A stretch of DNA of 64,000 nucleotides from Gambelia wislizenii (Eukaryota; Chordata; Lepidosauria; Squamata; Crotaphytidae). The notes beneath the pieces were generated by a model. It was not told where the DNA came from. It searched no databases and saw only the letters and a list, made by a program, of their open reading frames with translations. Where the stretch lies: contig JAUMIR010000004.1 in assembly GCA_030847615.1 (NCBI GenBank), positions 77,531,001-77,595,000 of the forward strand, given 5' to 3'. Made by a program: the position numbers and the translations under genes. Positions 55,615-64,000 of this stretch are shown one piece after another (position 1 is the stretch's first letter; the number at the start of each line of letters is the position of its first letter).

Positions 55615-56612
55615 GTCTGTAATGTGAGATGAATGTCAATGGTGAAGACCAAGTCGCAGCACAGCAGACGTCCTCTGGGGCACCCCAGAGAGGAACGCAG
55701 TAGAAGTGGAAACAGCTCTCGTAGAATGTCCCCGGGCCCGTGGAGGCAAAAGCTTCTTGGCCAGTTCATAGCAGAGAGCAATGGTCGATGTCACCCACTT
55801 TGAAAGACACTGCAACGAGATCGGTGCACCTCGCTTCGAAACAGCATAAGAGACAAAGAGCTGAGGTGATTGACAGAATGGAGCAGTCCGTTGTATGTAA
55901 AGTGCAAGCGCCCTCCGCACATCCATGGAATGGAAGGTACACTCGAATTTGTCCTTCGGGTCCTGCATTAGATAGCCAGGATGATGGGTTGTTAAGGTGA
56001 AAGCTGCAGACAACTTTGGGAAGGAAGGAAATGTCTGGCCTCAGCACCACCTTATGCTTGTGGAAGCAGGTATACGGGGGGTCCAACCGTAAGGCACACA
56101 GTTCTCCAGCTCGACGAGAAGAGGTGATGGCAACTAAGAAAGCAAGTCTTCCAGGACAATAGCCTCAGATTGGTAGAAGCCATGGGTTCGAAAGGTCATC
56201 TCACCAGTTGGGAAAGGACAAGTTCGAGGCTCCAGGTCAGAGTGGGATCGAGCACTGGGGGATGGAGATTGATATTACCCTTCAGGAACTTCTTCACCAT
56301 TGGGTCCTGGAAGGGAGACAGTCGACCCCGAGCTTGGAATTCGACGGAGACAGCCGCCAGATAGCCTTTGAGAGGTGAAACCGAGAGCCCCGCCTCAGAC
56401 AAGTGGAGGAGGAATTGGGGGACCATCGGTACCGAGCAAGATTGAGCGTCCAATCCACGGTCCGCCAGAAACCCCTCGAAACAGTTCCACTTGTACAGGC
56501 AGGCTCTCCGAGTGGAAGGCTTCCTAGCAACATCAATAACCGCCTGGACTTCTCGAGGTAGAGGGGAAGAGACGGCATGAGACGGATGGGGACTCACAGG
56601 CGTATCCTCCAA
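55615..56612 (-). pseudogene. DIRS A2 tyrosine recombinase
   Basis: The core-binding domain runs from 56612 (VQAVIDVARKPSTRRACLYK, VPQFLLHLSEAGLSVSPLKG). The catalytic domain has SSRRAGELCALRLDPPY (first Arg), GHSTRAVSTSTAFLSG (HxxR), CAATWSS and SHYRLDTR (nucleophilic Tyr near 55635). The region is split over at least three frames, but the catalytic Arg, His, Arg and Tyr positions are all visible. Confidence 0.85.
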
Positions 56613-56653
56613 GCCATCAAGCGAAGTGTGTCGAGGTCAGGATGCCTGACCTT

Positions 56654-57475
56654 TCATTGCTGAATGGTGACCAGATTGGCCTGGTTCGGGAGGTGGAGGA
56701 AACACCATCTGGACAGAAGCAGCAACAGTGTGAACCACAGTTGCCGGGGCCACCACGGAATGATCAAGATCGCATCCGATCGGTCCTGACGTAGCTTGGC
56801 GACGACCCTCGTCAATAGCGGGATCGTGGGAAAGAGGTATAGGAACGATCCGTTCCATTGAAAAAGGAAAGTGTCCCCTCTGGAATCCCTGTCCTTTGCT
56901 CTGGAGCAGAACTGGTCACAGTGCTTGTTCTGAGCAGTCGCAAAGAGGTCTATCAGTGGAGTCCCCCATCGATGGAAAAGGTCAGCCACCACACGTCGAT
57001 GGAGCATCCACTTGTGTACGCCGGCACTGGAACGGTTCAGTCCATCTGCAAGAATGTTCTCCTCTCCAGGTAGATGGATGGAGTGGAGGAGAATGTCCCT
57101 TTGGATGCACCAGTCCCAGATCTGAAGGGTGAGCTGAAGAAGCTGGAGGGACTTGGTGCCTCCCTGCTTGTTCAGGTAATACATGACAGAGGTGTTGTCC
57201 ATGAGGAGAAGCACGGTCTTGCCCCGCACCAACACTTCGAAGGCCCGAAGTGCCTTCTGAACCGCAAGGAGATCCAATACGTTGATGTGTAGCTCCTGTT
57301 CTTCGGCACTCCAGGAACTCTGGATCTTGTGGGCTCCTAGGTGGGCTCCCCAGCTCTGAAGAGATGAATCCGTAGTGAGGGATACATCTGGTTGAGGAGG
57401 GTTGAACGGAACGCCATAGAATACATTGGTCGGTGCTAACCACCAGTCCAGGGAGCGGTGGACGAAGCAGGGCAT
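56654..57475 (-). CDS. DIRS A2 RNase H domain and adjoining region
   Basis: An open stretch of 273 codons, part of the pol ORF. It shows VSLTTDSSLQSWGAHLG (Asp), HINVLDLLAVQKALR, where the usual Glu is Asp, LLMDNTSVMYYLNKQGG (Asp) and NILADGLNRS (Asp), then PLIDLFATAQNKHCDQFCSR. The Asp in place of Glu may reduce or abolish RNase H activity. The apparent start Met is internal to pol, not a true initiation site. Confidence 0.8.
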   Translation of the reverse strand: MPCFVHRSLDWWLAPTNVFYGVPFNPPQPDVSLTTDSSLQSWGAHLGAHKIQSSWSAEEQELHINVLDLLAVQKALRAFEVLVRGKTVLLLMDNTSVMYYLNKQGGTKSLQLLQLTLQIWDWCIQRDILLHSIHLPGEENILADGLNRSSAGVHKWMLHRRVVADLFHRWGTPLIDLFATAQNKHCDQFCSRAKDRDSRGDTFLFQWNGSFLYLFPTIPLLTRVVAKLRQDRSDAILIIPWWPRQLWFTLLLLLSRWCFLHLPNQANLVTIQQ

Positions 57476-57832
57476 CGTCAGGAGTGTCCCGGGGGAGTCT
57501 TGTAGATGGTTGAAGACTTCCAGAAACCAAGGTTTGAGCGGTCAAAACCAAAGCCTGGCTAGGCGAACGACTGATGTAGTGGCTGCCATGTGCCCCAACA
57601 GGACTTGTATGGGGTGTGCTTGGACCCGTCGGGAGCAACGGCATTTGTGAATCAGGAACCAAAAGGTGTCAAAACGATCCGTGAGAAGGTATACTGCTGC
57701 CGAGATCAAATCCAGTCAAGCTCCTATAAATTGGATCGATTGAGTCGGGGCCAACTGCCACTTTTCCATGTTCACAAGTCCCAGCATGTCTAACACATCT
57801 AGGGTAAGAGCAATGTCCATCTCGAGTTGGTG

Positions 57833-58314
57833 CTAGGAATTTGCCACAATTAGCCAATCGTCTATGTAGGGAAAGACCACCACATCATGCTGCCGAAGGA
57901 ATGCAGCCACTGTCGCCAAACACTTCGTGAAAACCCTCGGGGCCATGGACTGTCCGAAGGGGAAAACATGGAAGTGGTAGGCATCATCCCAATCTGGAAC
58001 GCCAGGAACCTCCTGTGGGAGGGGTGGATCCCGATGTGGAAGTAGGCATCCTTGAGGTATATGGATGCAAACCAATCCCCTTGTTGAAGGAGAGGAAGGA
58101 TGGTAGCAAGGGTAATCATCCTGAACTTCTTTGGGGCACTGTACCAGCTCAGTCCCCTGAAATTGAGAATGGGACAGCGGTCTCCATCCTTCTTCGCAAG
58201 AAGGAAATATCTGGAGAAGAAGCATTGGTGATGGATCTTGGTGTCCACGGGTTCAATGGCCCCTTTTTGAAGAAGCATCTGAACCTCCTCAATGAGGGGA
58301 GGGGAGCGCGGCAT
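57833..58314 (-). pseudogene. DIRS A2 reverse transcriptase
   Basis: VQMLLQKGAIEPVD, FLLAKKDGDRCPILNFRGL, KFRMITLATILPLLQQGDWF and IYLKDAYFHIGIHPSHRRFL lie in one frame. HVFPFGQSMAPRVFTKCLA and VVVFPYIDDWLIVA (YIDD box) lie in another, so a frameshift falls near 57990. The order matches motifs 1 to 5 of DIRS reverse transcriptases. Confidence 0.87.
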
Positions 58315-58494
58315 GGGACGGACCTGACCTGTCAGAGGCAGTTCATCGAATTCAATCCAGTAGCCGTGTTGTACAATCTAAAGTACCCAGCGATCCTATA
58401 TTATTGAGGACCAGGCGTCCTGGAACAATGACAGGAGGTCTCCAAACAGGGGGTCTAAAAGAAAAGGTAAACATCAGAATGAGGACAAGCCAAC

Positions 58495-59544
58495 TCAGAT
58501 CCTCCTGTTGCCTTGATCCTTAGATTTTTGCTTGGAGGGCAGGTGGTAGTGGGAGATGGATCCCTGGCTCCTCACCGATGAGGCAGACGACATCGGCTGC
58601 TGGAACCTAGAGTGCCTGGAGGATTGAGGTGTATTGCCTCGTCTAAAAGACTGGCTGTAGGAGGAGGCATGCCAGCCCGAACGGTGTTTGGGATGGTAAG
58701 CAGAAGATGAGGACGATGGCATACCGTGCTTCTGTGCGGTTGTCCTCAATTTCTGCGTAAACTCAAGCTTTTCATCCGTCGACCCACTGAAGAGGCCAGA
58801 GCTGTCAAAAGGCATATCATCAATGGTCGCAGCGGCTTGTGTAGAGAGCCCAGACAACTGAAGCCAAGCTTGGTGCTGCAAGGCAACAGAACCTGTCACA
58901 GTTTTGGCTACACAGTCAGCTACGTGCCTTGACGAATTCATTTGTTGCCCTGCGAGCAGTTGGGCCTCCACCTGGATGGCCTCAGCCAGTCGTCGCCTCT
59001 CCTCTGGCAGGCCTTGGATGAGGGGCACCATCCTCTCCCACAGGACCTGCCGGTAGGTCCCCATACACGCCGAGTAATTGGTAATTCGGAAGCTGAGCAC
59101 AGCAGCCGAATATATCTTTTTGCCAATAATATCTAACTTCCTTCCCTCTGGGTCCGAAGGAGTAGACTGTGCCCGATGTTGTCTCCTAGGCTGCACTGCT
59201 TCAACCACCACCGAGTTGGGTCTCGGGTGCTCCTGCAGCCATTCGATGCCGGCCCCAGCCACTCGGTATAGTCGGTCAATCCTCTTCGAAGTCAAAGGGA
59301 TCGAAGATGGATTTTCCCATGAACCCTGCATCAACTTCAGAAGAGACAGGAGGACCGGAATGCAGGTAGCCGGGGGAGCCTTCGATTTGATCCAGTGGTG
59401 GATTGGATCAACCGGCTCGGACTCCTCGGTGACCTTAAGCTCCAGGGCATGTGACATGTGCACCACCTGCTCTGAGAAGGAGTGGACATCATCTGTAGGA
59501 GAGTCCAAGTCCTCATCCAGCAGTTCCAGCTGGGGGGATGGCAA
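58495..59544 (-). CDS. DIRS A2 Gag-like protein, C-terminal 349 codons
   Basis: An open stretch with a helical domain (KLDIIGKKIYSAAVLSFRIT, ACMGTYRQVLWERMVPLIQG, HVADCVAKTVTGSVALQHQA) and a Ser/Gln/Arg-rich tail (SSSSSAYHPKHRSGWHASSY). The helical domain is repeated in the decayed A4 and, in part, A3 copies, so it is the conserved Gag core of this family. The true N-terminus lies upstream in another frame; the start Met is probably internal. Confidence 0.8.
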   Translation of the reverse strand: MPSPQLELLDEDLDSPTDDVHSFSEQVVHMSHALELKVTEESEPVDPIHHWIKSKAPPATCIPVLLSLLKLMQGSWENPSSIPLTSKRIDRLYRVAGAGIEWLQEHPRPNSVVVEAVQPRRQHRAQSTPSDPEGRKLDIIGKKIYSAAVLSFRITNYSACMGTYRQVLWERMVPLIQGLPEERRRLAEAIQVEAQLLAGQQMNSSRHVADCVAKTVTGSVALQHQAWLQLSGLSTQAAATIDDMPFDSSGLFSGSTDEKLEFTQKLRTTAQKHGMPSSSSSAYHPKHRSGWHASSYSQSFRRGNTPQSSRHSRFQQPMSSASSVRSQGSISHYHLPSKQKSKDQGNRRI

Positions 59545-60789
59545 ATAACGTAGGTACTCGTCAGAGGATTCGGATTAGACCAACGAGTCATCGACGGAGA
59601 TGGACTACGGCGGTGGCCTTGCAGGGACGATGTGCGAGGTGGCAAAGTCAGAGGCAATGGAGGAAGCGGGCAGAATGGAGATACTTGGCAGCTCATGTCT
59701 TTCAACATCAGCTTTGATGGGTCCTTGGCAGGAAAGACCCTTATCCAGGCCGTGAAAAGAAAGACGGGGTGGAGACAGCAACAAGGCGTGACAGATTGCT
59801 ACTTCGGTGGTCAGTTGAAACACACGCTCCCCAGAGAGGTCAGGACTTGACGGCTTAGTCAGAGTCACAGTGAAAACAGACCTGGCAAGGTCATAGGTTC
59901 CGTACGCCGGTTCATCCTCTTGAATCCAAGAGGTGGCTCATCGTCAAGACCCCGAGCAGCAGTAGAGGAATCCCAAAGCAACTCCGACTGGGACACAAGC
60001 AAGGCAGATGAAAGACCCTGAGCTCATGGAGAGACCTCTGCTTCCTCAGCAGACCCCACTTCAACTTCGACGATCTCCAAGGAGGGGGTCGGAGTGACAG
60101 CTCTGGACCAGGGCTGCTCGGTACCACGTCTCGGTCCCGAGGCAAGGGTTGAGGCTGCGGTACAGCAGGGATAGGTTGCTGTGCAGGTGGAGCAGGTGTC
60201 GGTGCAGCAGACAAAGTGGCCTCCGGGCCCCGTGTGGCCTCCTTGGGCCTCTCCTCAGCCTGAGTACGCTTAGCCTTCTTCTTAAGGGCTTTACCCTTGG
60301 AAGATGCAGAAGACTCTTGGTCTCGGCCACCATCCTTTGAACCCGATCGATCCTGAGACTTAACCTTGGATCCGACGAATCTGAGGAGGCTTGATCCCCA
60401 GCCGGGGCAGGCCTGGTGGCATACTTGTGAGAGTGGAGCACAGCCTCTGGATCGGATGCCACCAAATGTCACTGAGATGGACTCTGTGAGCAGCGGCGCT
60501 TGGCCTGAGGAGACTTCAACGAGGGGGACCGCCCCCACTGTTGCGGTGAGGTCCCTTGTCCCACGACGGGGGTCGAGGAGGCAGATTGGATTAAAGCCTT
60601 TTCGTAGAGAAAAGACTTGAGGCAGGAGGATCGGTGCTTCCGTGCCTGCGGCGTAAAGGCCTTACACTGCACACATGCATCCACATTATGCGACTCACCC
60701 AGGCAGATCAAGCAGCGTGAGTGACCGTTGGAACTGGGTAATTTTGCCTGGCAGATGACACACTGTTTGAAGCCAGTTTTAGTGGCCAT
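59545..60789 (-). pseudogene. DIRS A2 Gag N-terminal region with Cys/His cluster
   Basis: It starts MATKTGFKQCVICQAKLPSS and carries NGHSRCLICLGESHNVDACV then QCKAF, a cluster spaced C-x2-C, C-x2-C-x4-H, C-x2-C, a likely zinc-binding module. A frameshift follows near 60470. The middle part is proline-, glutamine- and lysine-rich (KGKALKKKAKRTQAEERPKE). Confidence 0.7.
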
Positions 60790-61034
60790 GGCAACACAAC
60801 GGAGATCAAATCGCAGTCAGAAACCATCCGGGTCAAGCCAAATCAGAGATCAGAACCAAGTCCAAGGGAGCGCGAAAATCGTCGTCAGAAATCCAAGTCA
60901 AGCCAAAAAGTCAGAGTAGAACCATAAGTGATAGGAGAGAGAATCGTCGTCAAAAAATCCAATCCAAGTCAAAACCAAAAGCGAAAGTGAGTACAACTAG
61001 CGAGCAAAGGTTCCTTCGAGCTGCTAACGTGGCG

Positions 61035-61217
61035 GAAAAAAAGGAACTGAGGGGAACAAGGTAGGAGCACCTTTTAAGGGACCGTTAGTGTGGGCGGAGT
61101 TACCGCCAAAAATGTATCAATGCACATTCTGCCTAGCGATACCAGAAGGTTCCGTATGTTCTGCGCAGGCACAGGAATAACCCAACTGTGTGATTCACAG
61201 AGACCACGAAGAAGATC
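61035..61217 (-). repeat. DIRS A2 5' inverted terminal repeat
   Basis: It ends on the plus strand CACAGAGACCACGAAGAAGA. It is complementary to the inner part of 55005-55215 and, at its outer end, to the internal complementary region. A promoter for the element RNA is expected here. Confidence 0.85.
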
Positions 61218-61345
61218 TATGTTGTGGGACTGGCAAAAGTGCAAAAAAAAACCCCACACAAAAACGCATAACCAAAGGGAGCAGCTCCCTTATGAGAAAA
61301 GGTTACAGGACCTGGGGCTGTACAGCTTAGTAAAATGAGAGTGGG
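61218..61345 (+). repeat. LINE (CR1-like) fragment, right of the DIRS insertion
   Basis: REQLPYEKRLQDLGLYSLVK corresponds to YEERLRELGMFRLEK in CR1, the segment that follows the part found at 54850-55004. Confidence 0.65.
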
Positions 61346-62170
61346 AAATTATACGTAACAGGAAGAAAACAGAAAGGGAGAATTTTTAATTCTTAATAGT
61401 AGAATTCAGGACTGTCCACTGAAGGCAAATGGTGGGAATATAAGCAAAAATGAAAGAAAGCACTTCCTTTTTAAAGCCACCCAGGTTGCTTAGTCGTTTA
61501 AAGCCTCAGTAACTGGTAGTTTCATACCATGCATGTTCTTTTAAAAATTATTTTAAAAGTAACTGGACTGTTTTACTGTTGATAGAAAAACATGGGAAAA
61601 GACATTTACTCCACAGAGAGACAGAAACTATTTCAAGCAAAGTGCAAACATAAATGAAAGATAAAAGAAAGGATTGGTCACTTGTGCATGCCATGCTAGA
61701 AACACAAGGTCCCAAGGAAAGACAATTTAAAATGCTACAGAAATAATCAAAAGCACATAGTTTTCACTGCACATATTTGTGTTTTAAACACAACCGCAAC
61801 ATTTAAAATGCTGCAATCCTGTACACAGCTGAGTGAAACGTGGTTTATATCACAGCAGACACGCACAGAACTGTGCTGTTGTGCCCTGGTAAATCAAACG
61901 CATGGGACTTGTATATGAAATATGTGATGCATCAAGATGAATGAGAATGCAACAAAACAATGACTTTTGAAAAGAGAAAGGTGGGGGGCATATTGTGTGA
62001 AATCTAATTACCGGTAATGCATCTACTACTGCTCCACATTTTCCTACAATCCTTTATTAAAGTGACCCACAGGAAAAAGGTCATTAGGAAACAAAAAAGG
62101 TGAAAAGTTATAGATTTGCATACTTGTGATAAAGAGGTACAATTAGAGACATACAAGGGGGGGGGAGAGA
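61346..62170. other. Intron 1 sequence, nothing recognised
   Basis: AT-rich sequence with a G run just before the CR1 fragment. No feature named. Confidence 0.5.
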
Positions 62171-62360
62171 CCTGTTCGGCAGTGGAACACACTCCCTCGG
62201 AGCGTGGTGAGGTCTCCTTCCTTGGAGGTCTTTAAACAGAGGCTGGATTGCCATCTGTTGTGGATGGTTTGATTGAGATTTCCTGTGTGGCAGGGGGTTG
62301 GACTGGATGGCCCTCGTGGTCTCTTCCAACTCTGCAATTCTATGATTCTGTGATTCTATG
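62171..62360 (+). repeat. CR1 LINE 3' end
   Basis: CTGTTCGGCAGTGGAACACA through the terminal ATTCTATGATTCTGTGATTC. It corresponds to the last 190 bases of CR1. Confidence 0.9.
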
Positions 62361-62540
62361 TTCCCTCTATTCTCCCCCTTCAACTCACAAGGACCTTTCC
62401 CTCAGTTTTCCGAGATGAAATTTTTACTCACTGAAGAACAGTGTGAATATTTTTGTGTGTGTGAAAGACCAATTTACCATTAGAAAATGGCAATTCCTGC
62501 TTATACTACAAACATATAGTGTGGGTATAAATCCAAGCCA

Positions 62541-62670
62541 GCATGGTGTAGTGGCTTGAGCATTGGACTACTACTCTGGAGACCAGGGACTGAACAAATC
62601 TTGCCAAGAAAATCCTGTGACAGCATTGCCTTAAGTCCGAAATGAATTGAAAGCACACAACATCATCATC
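62541..62670 (+). repeat. tRNA-derived SINE (type 1), internally deleted
   Basis: The head GCCAGCATGGTGTAGTGGCT and 'ggagaccaggga' is followed directly by the 3' part (TCTTGCCAAGAAAATCCTGT, then 'gaaagcacacaacatcatcat'). The middle of the SINE is missing. Confidence 0.8.
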
Positions 62671-63075
62671 ATCAACAACATTTCTTTACTTAGATGGTGC
62701 TGCCACCTTCATGAGAGAATACATGATGTTTATGTTTTGTAAACTGCCTTCAAGACAAAATTTGAAGTCCCTATTTTTAACTTCTATTGTTCTTGTTTCT
62801 CAGGTAACAAAAACTAAGAAATATCAGGGCAGGTAGCATAGCTGCAGCTTTCACTCTCTACTACAGAATGTATTTGCAATATAGTTTTAGAAGTCTGAGG
62901 CACTTATACTGTTGAGGCTGCAATTTGATATGCACCTATTTGGGAGTAAGGACCATTAAACAAAATGAGTTTTACTTCTGAATAAATGCACACAGAAGTG
63001 TTCTGTAAATTCCATAAATATGCCAAATATCAGTTTTATATAAACAATCTATTTTATAATGTTAAAGCATTGTGT

Positions 63076-63765
63076 AGAATCACAGAATCATAGAGTTGGA
63101 AGAGACCACAAGGGCCATCTAGTCCAACCTCCTGCCATGCAGGAATACCCAATCAAAGCACTCTTGACAGATGACCATCCAGCCTCTCACTAAAAACCTT
63201 CAAATAAGGAAACTCCACCACACTCCAAGGCAGAGCATTCCACTACCAAACATCTCTTACTGTCAGGAAATTCTTCCTAATTTTAGGTGGAATCTCTTTC
63301 CCTGTAGTCTGAATCCATTGCTCTGAGTCCTAGTCTCTGGAGCAGCAGAAAACAAGCTTGCTCTATCCTCAATATGACACCCCTTCAAATATTTGAACGT
63401 GGCTATCATATCACCTCTTAACCTTCTCCTCTTCAGGCTAAACATACCCAGCTCCATAAGTTGCTCCTCATAAGGCATGGCTCCCAGACCTCCCACCATT
63501 TTGGTCACCCGCCTCTGGACACCTTCCAGCTTGTCAATATCCTTCTTGAATTGTGGTGCCCAGAACAGAACACAGTATTCCAGGTGACGTCTGACCAAAG
63601 CAGAAAAGAGTGCCACTATTACTTCCCTTGATTTAGATACTCTACGTCTATTGATACAGCCTAGAATTGCATTTGCTTTCTTAGTTGCTGCATCACACTG
63701 CTGACATGTTCAGCTTGTGGTCCACTAAGACTCCTAGATAGATCCCTTTCACATGAATGTTACCT
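63076..63765 (-). repeat. CR1 LINE 3' part
   Basis: The minus strand reads ALVRRHLEYCVLFWAPQFKK, VQRRVTKMVGGLGAMPYEEQ and FKYLKGCHIEDRASLFSAAP, ending with the CR1 3' signature at 63076 (CACAGAATCATAGAGTTGG on the plus strand). About 690 bp, 5'-truncated, with one or more frameshifts. Confidence 0.92.
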
Positions 63766-64000
63766 AGTTTCTCTAAATGCCTATTACCCCCATTGTTTCA
63801 TAGTTTTACACTGGTATGTGCAATACACAGGAATAACCATATAAATAAGAGCTAATTTAGAAATACAGGGCAAGGGTAGACTAAAGCTCTAAGCCTTGCT
63901 AGGTAAACATTTACAGGTGCATACAACTACATTTTAACAAAAAGACAAAATTGATTTGGGATAGCATATATAAGCCAAAGGAAGAAATTATACTGGATAT

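Larger units (their letters stand above)
55005..61217 (-). mobile_element. DIRS element A2, structurally complete
   Basis: A 6.2-kb DIRS element, the most complete of the A family. Terminal inverted repeats lie at 55005-55215 and 61035-61217, with an internal complementary region at about 55283-55381. Order on the minus strand: Gag (60789-58495), RT (58314-57833), RNase H (57475-56654), tyrosine recombinase (56612-55615). Several frameshifts break Gag, RT and recombinase, but long open stretches remain (349 and 273 codons). It has inserted into a LINE copy, whose halves flank it. Confidence 0.9.

Noticed and set aside
56982..57662. 226-codon minus-strand frame
   Set aside because: It overlaps the RNase H frame, which carries the recognisable motifs; this is the alternate frame.
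38660..64000. ANKS1A first exon
   Set aside because: I looked for a start exon resembling the mammalian N-terminus with its glycine-rich run. The only GC-rich stretch, around 48500-48800, belongs to a DIRS Gag region.

Overview
The window is vertebrate nuclear DNA, most likely from a squamate reptile (lizard-type). It is AT-rich and intron-dominated, and carries CR1, BovB/RTE and L2-like LINEs, two tRNA-derived SINE types with an A/T-rich tail, a 5S rRNA-derived SINE, hAT and Tigger-like DNA elements, DIRS retrotransposons and an intact Ty1/copia element. The species cannot be fixed from the sequence.

Only one host gene is visible. Nine consecutive coding exons of ANKS1A (Odin) lie on the minus strand between 38659 and 584. 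All have AG/GT splice sites and compatible phases (81, 157, 63, 297, 76, 102, 93, 185 and 84 bp; 1138 bp of coding sequence in total). They encode most of the ankyrin-repeat block and the start of the linker toward the SAM domains. The exon with the start codon, and the SAM and PTB exons, lie outside the window. Everything from 38660 to 64000 appears to be the intron upstream of the first visible exon.

Layout. 1-9966: closely spaced exons in short introns with small repeats and one DIRS terminal remnant. 9967-30791: a 20.8 kb intron with a decayed DNA-transposon-like repeat, CR1 and L2 pieces, a deleted DIRS copy (17566 to about 26386) interrupted by a complete Ty1/copia element (20592-26134), a GC-rich Tigger-like element with an internal minisatellite, and a 5S-SINE. 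30792-38659: exons 4 to 2, with a second deleted DIRS copy (33129-37700) that has itself taken two insertions, one of them a 514-bp near-palindrome. 38660-64000: BovB interrupted by a SINE and joined to CR1, a hAT element interrupted by CR1, and two DIRS elements of different families (48199-52850 plus; 55005-61217 minus).

The most notable content is the mobile DNA. The copia element has one continuous 1321-codon gag-pol frame, 664-bp LTRs that differ at one site as I read them, a 5-bp target duplication, and a primer-binding site matching the anticodon arm of initiator tRNA-Met, which is the half-tRNA priming arrangement known from Drosophila copia. The DIRS copies show the textbook inverted terminal repeats plus an internal complementary region, and encode Gag, RT/RNase H and tyrosine recombinase. 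All DIRS coding regions here are broken by frameshifts, stops or deletions. Boundaries and family names come from reading by eye; no database search was possible.
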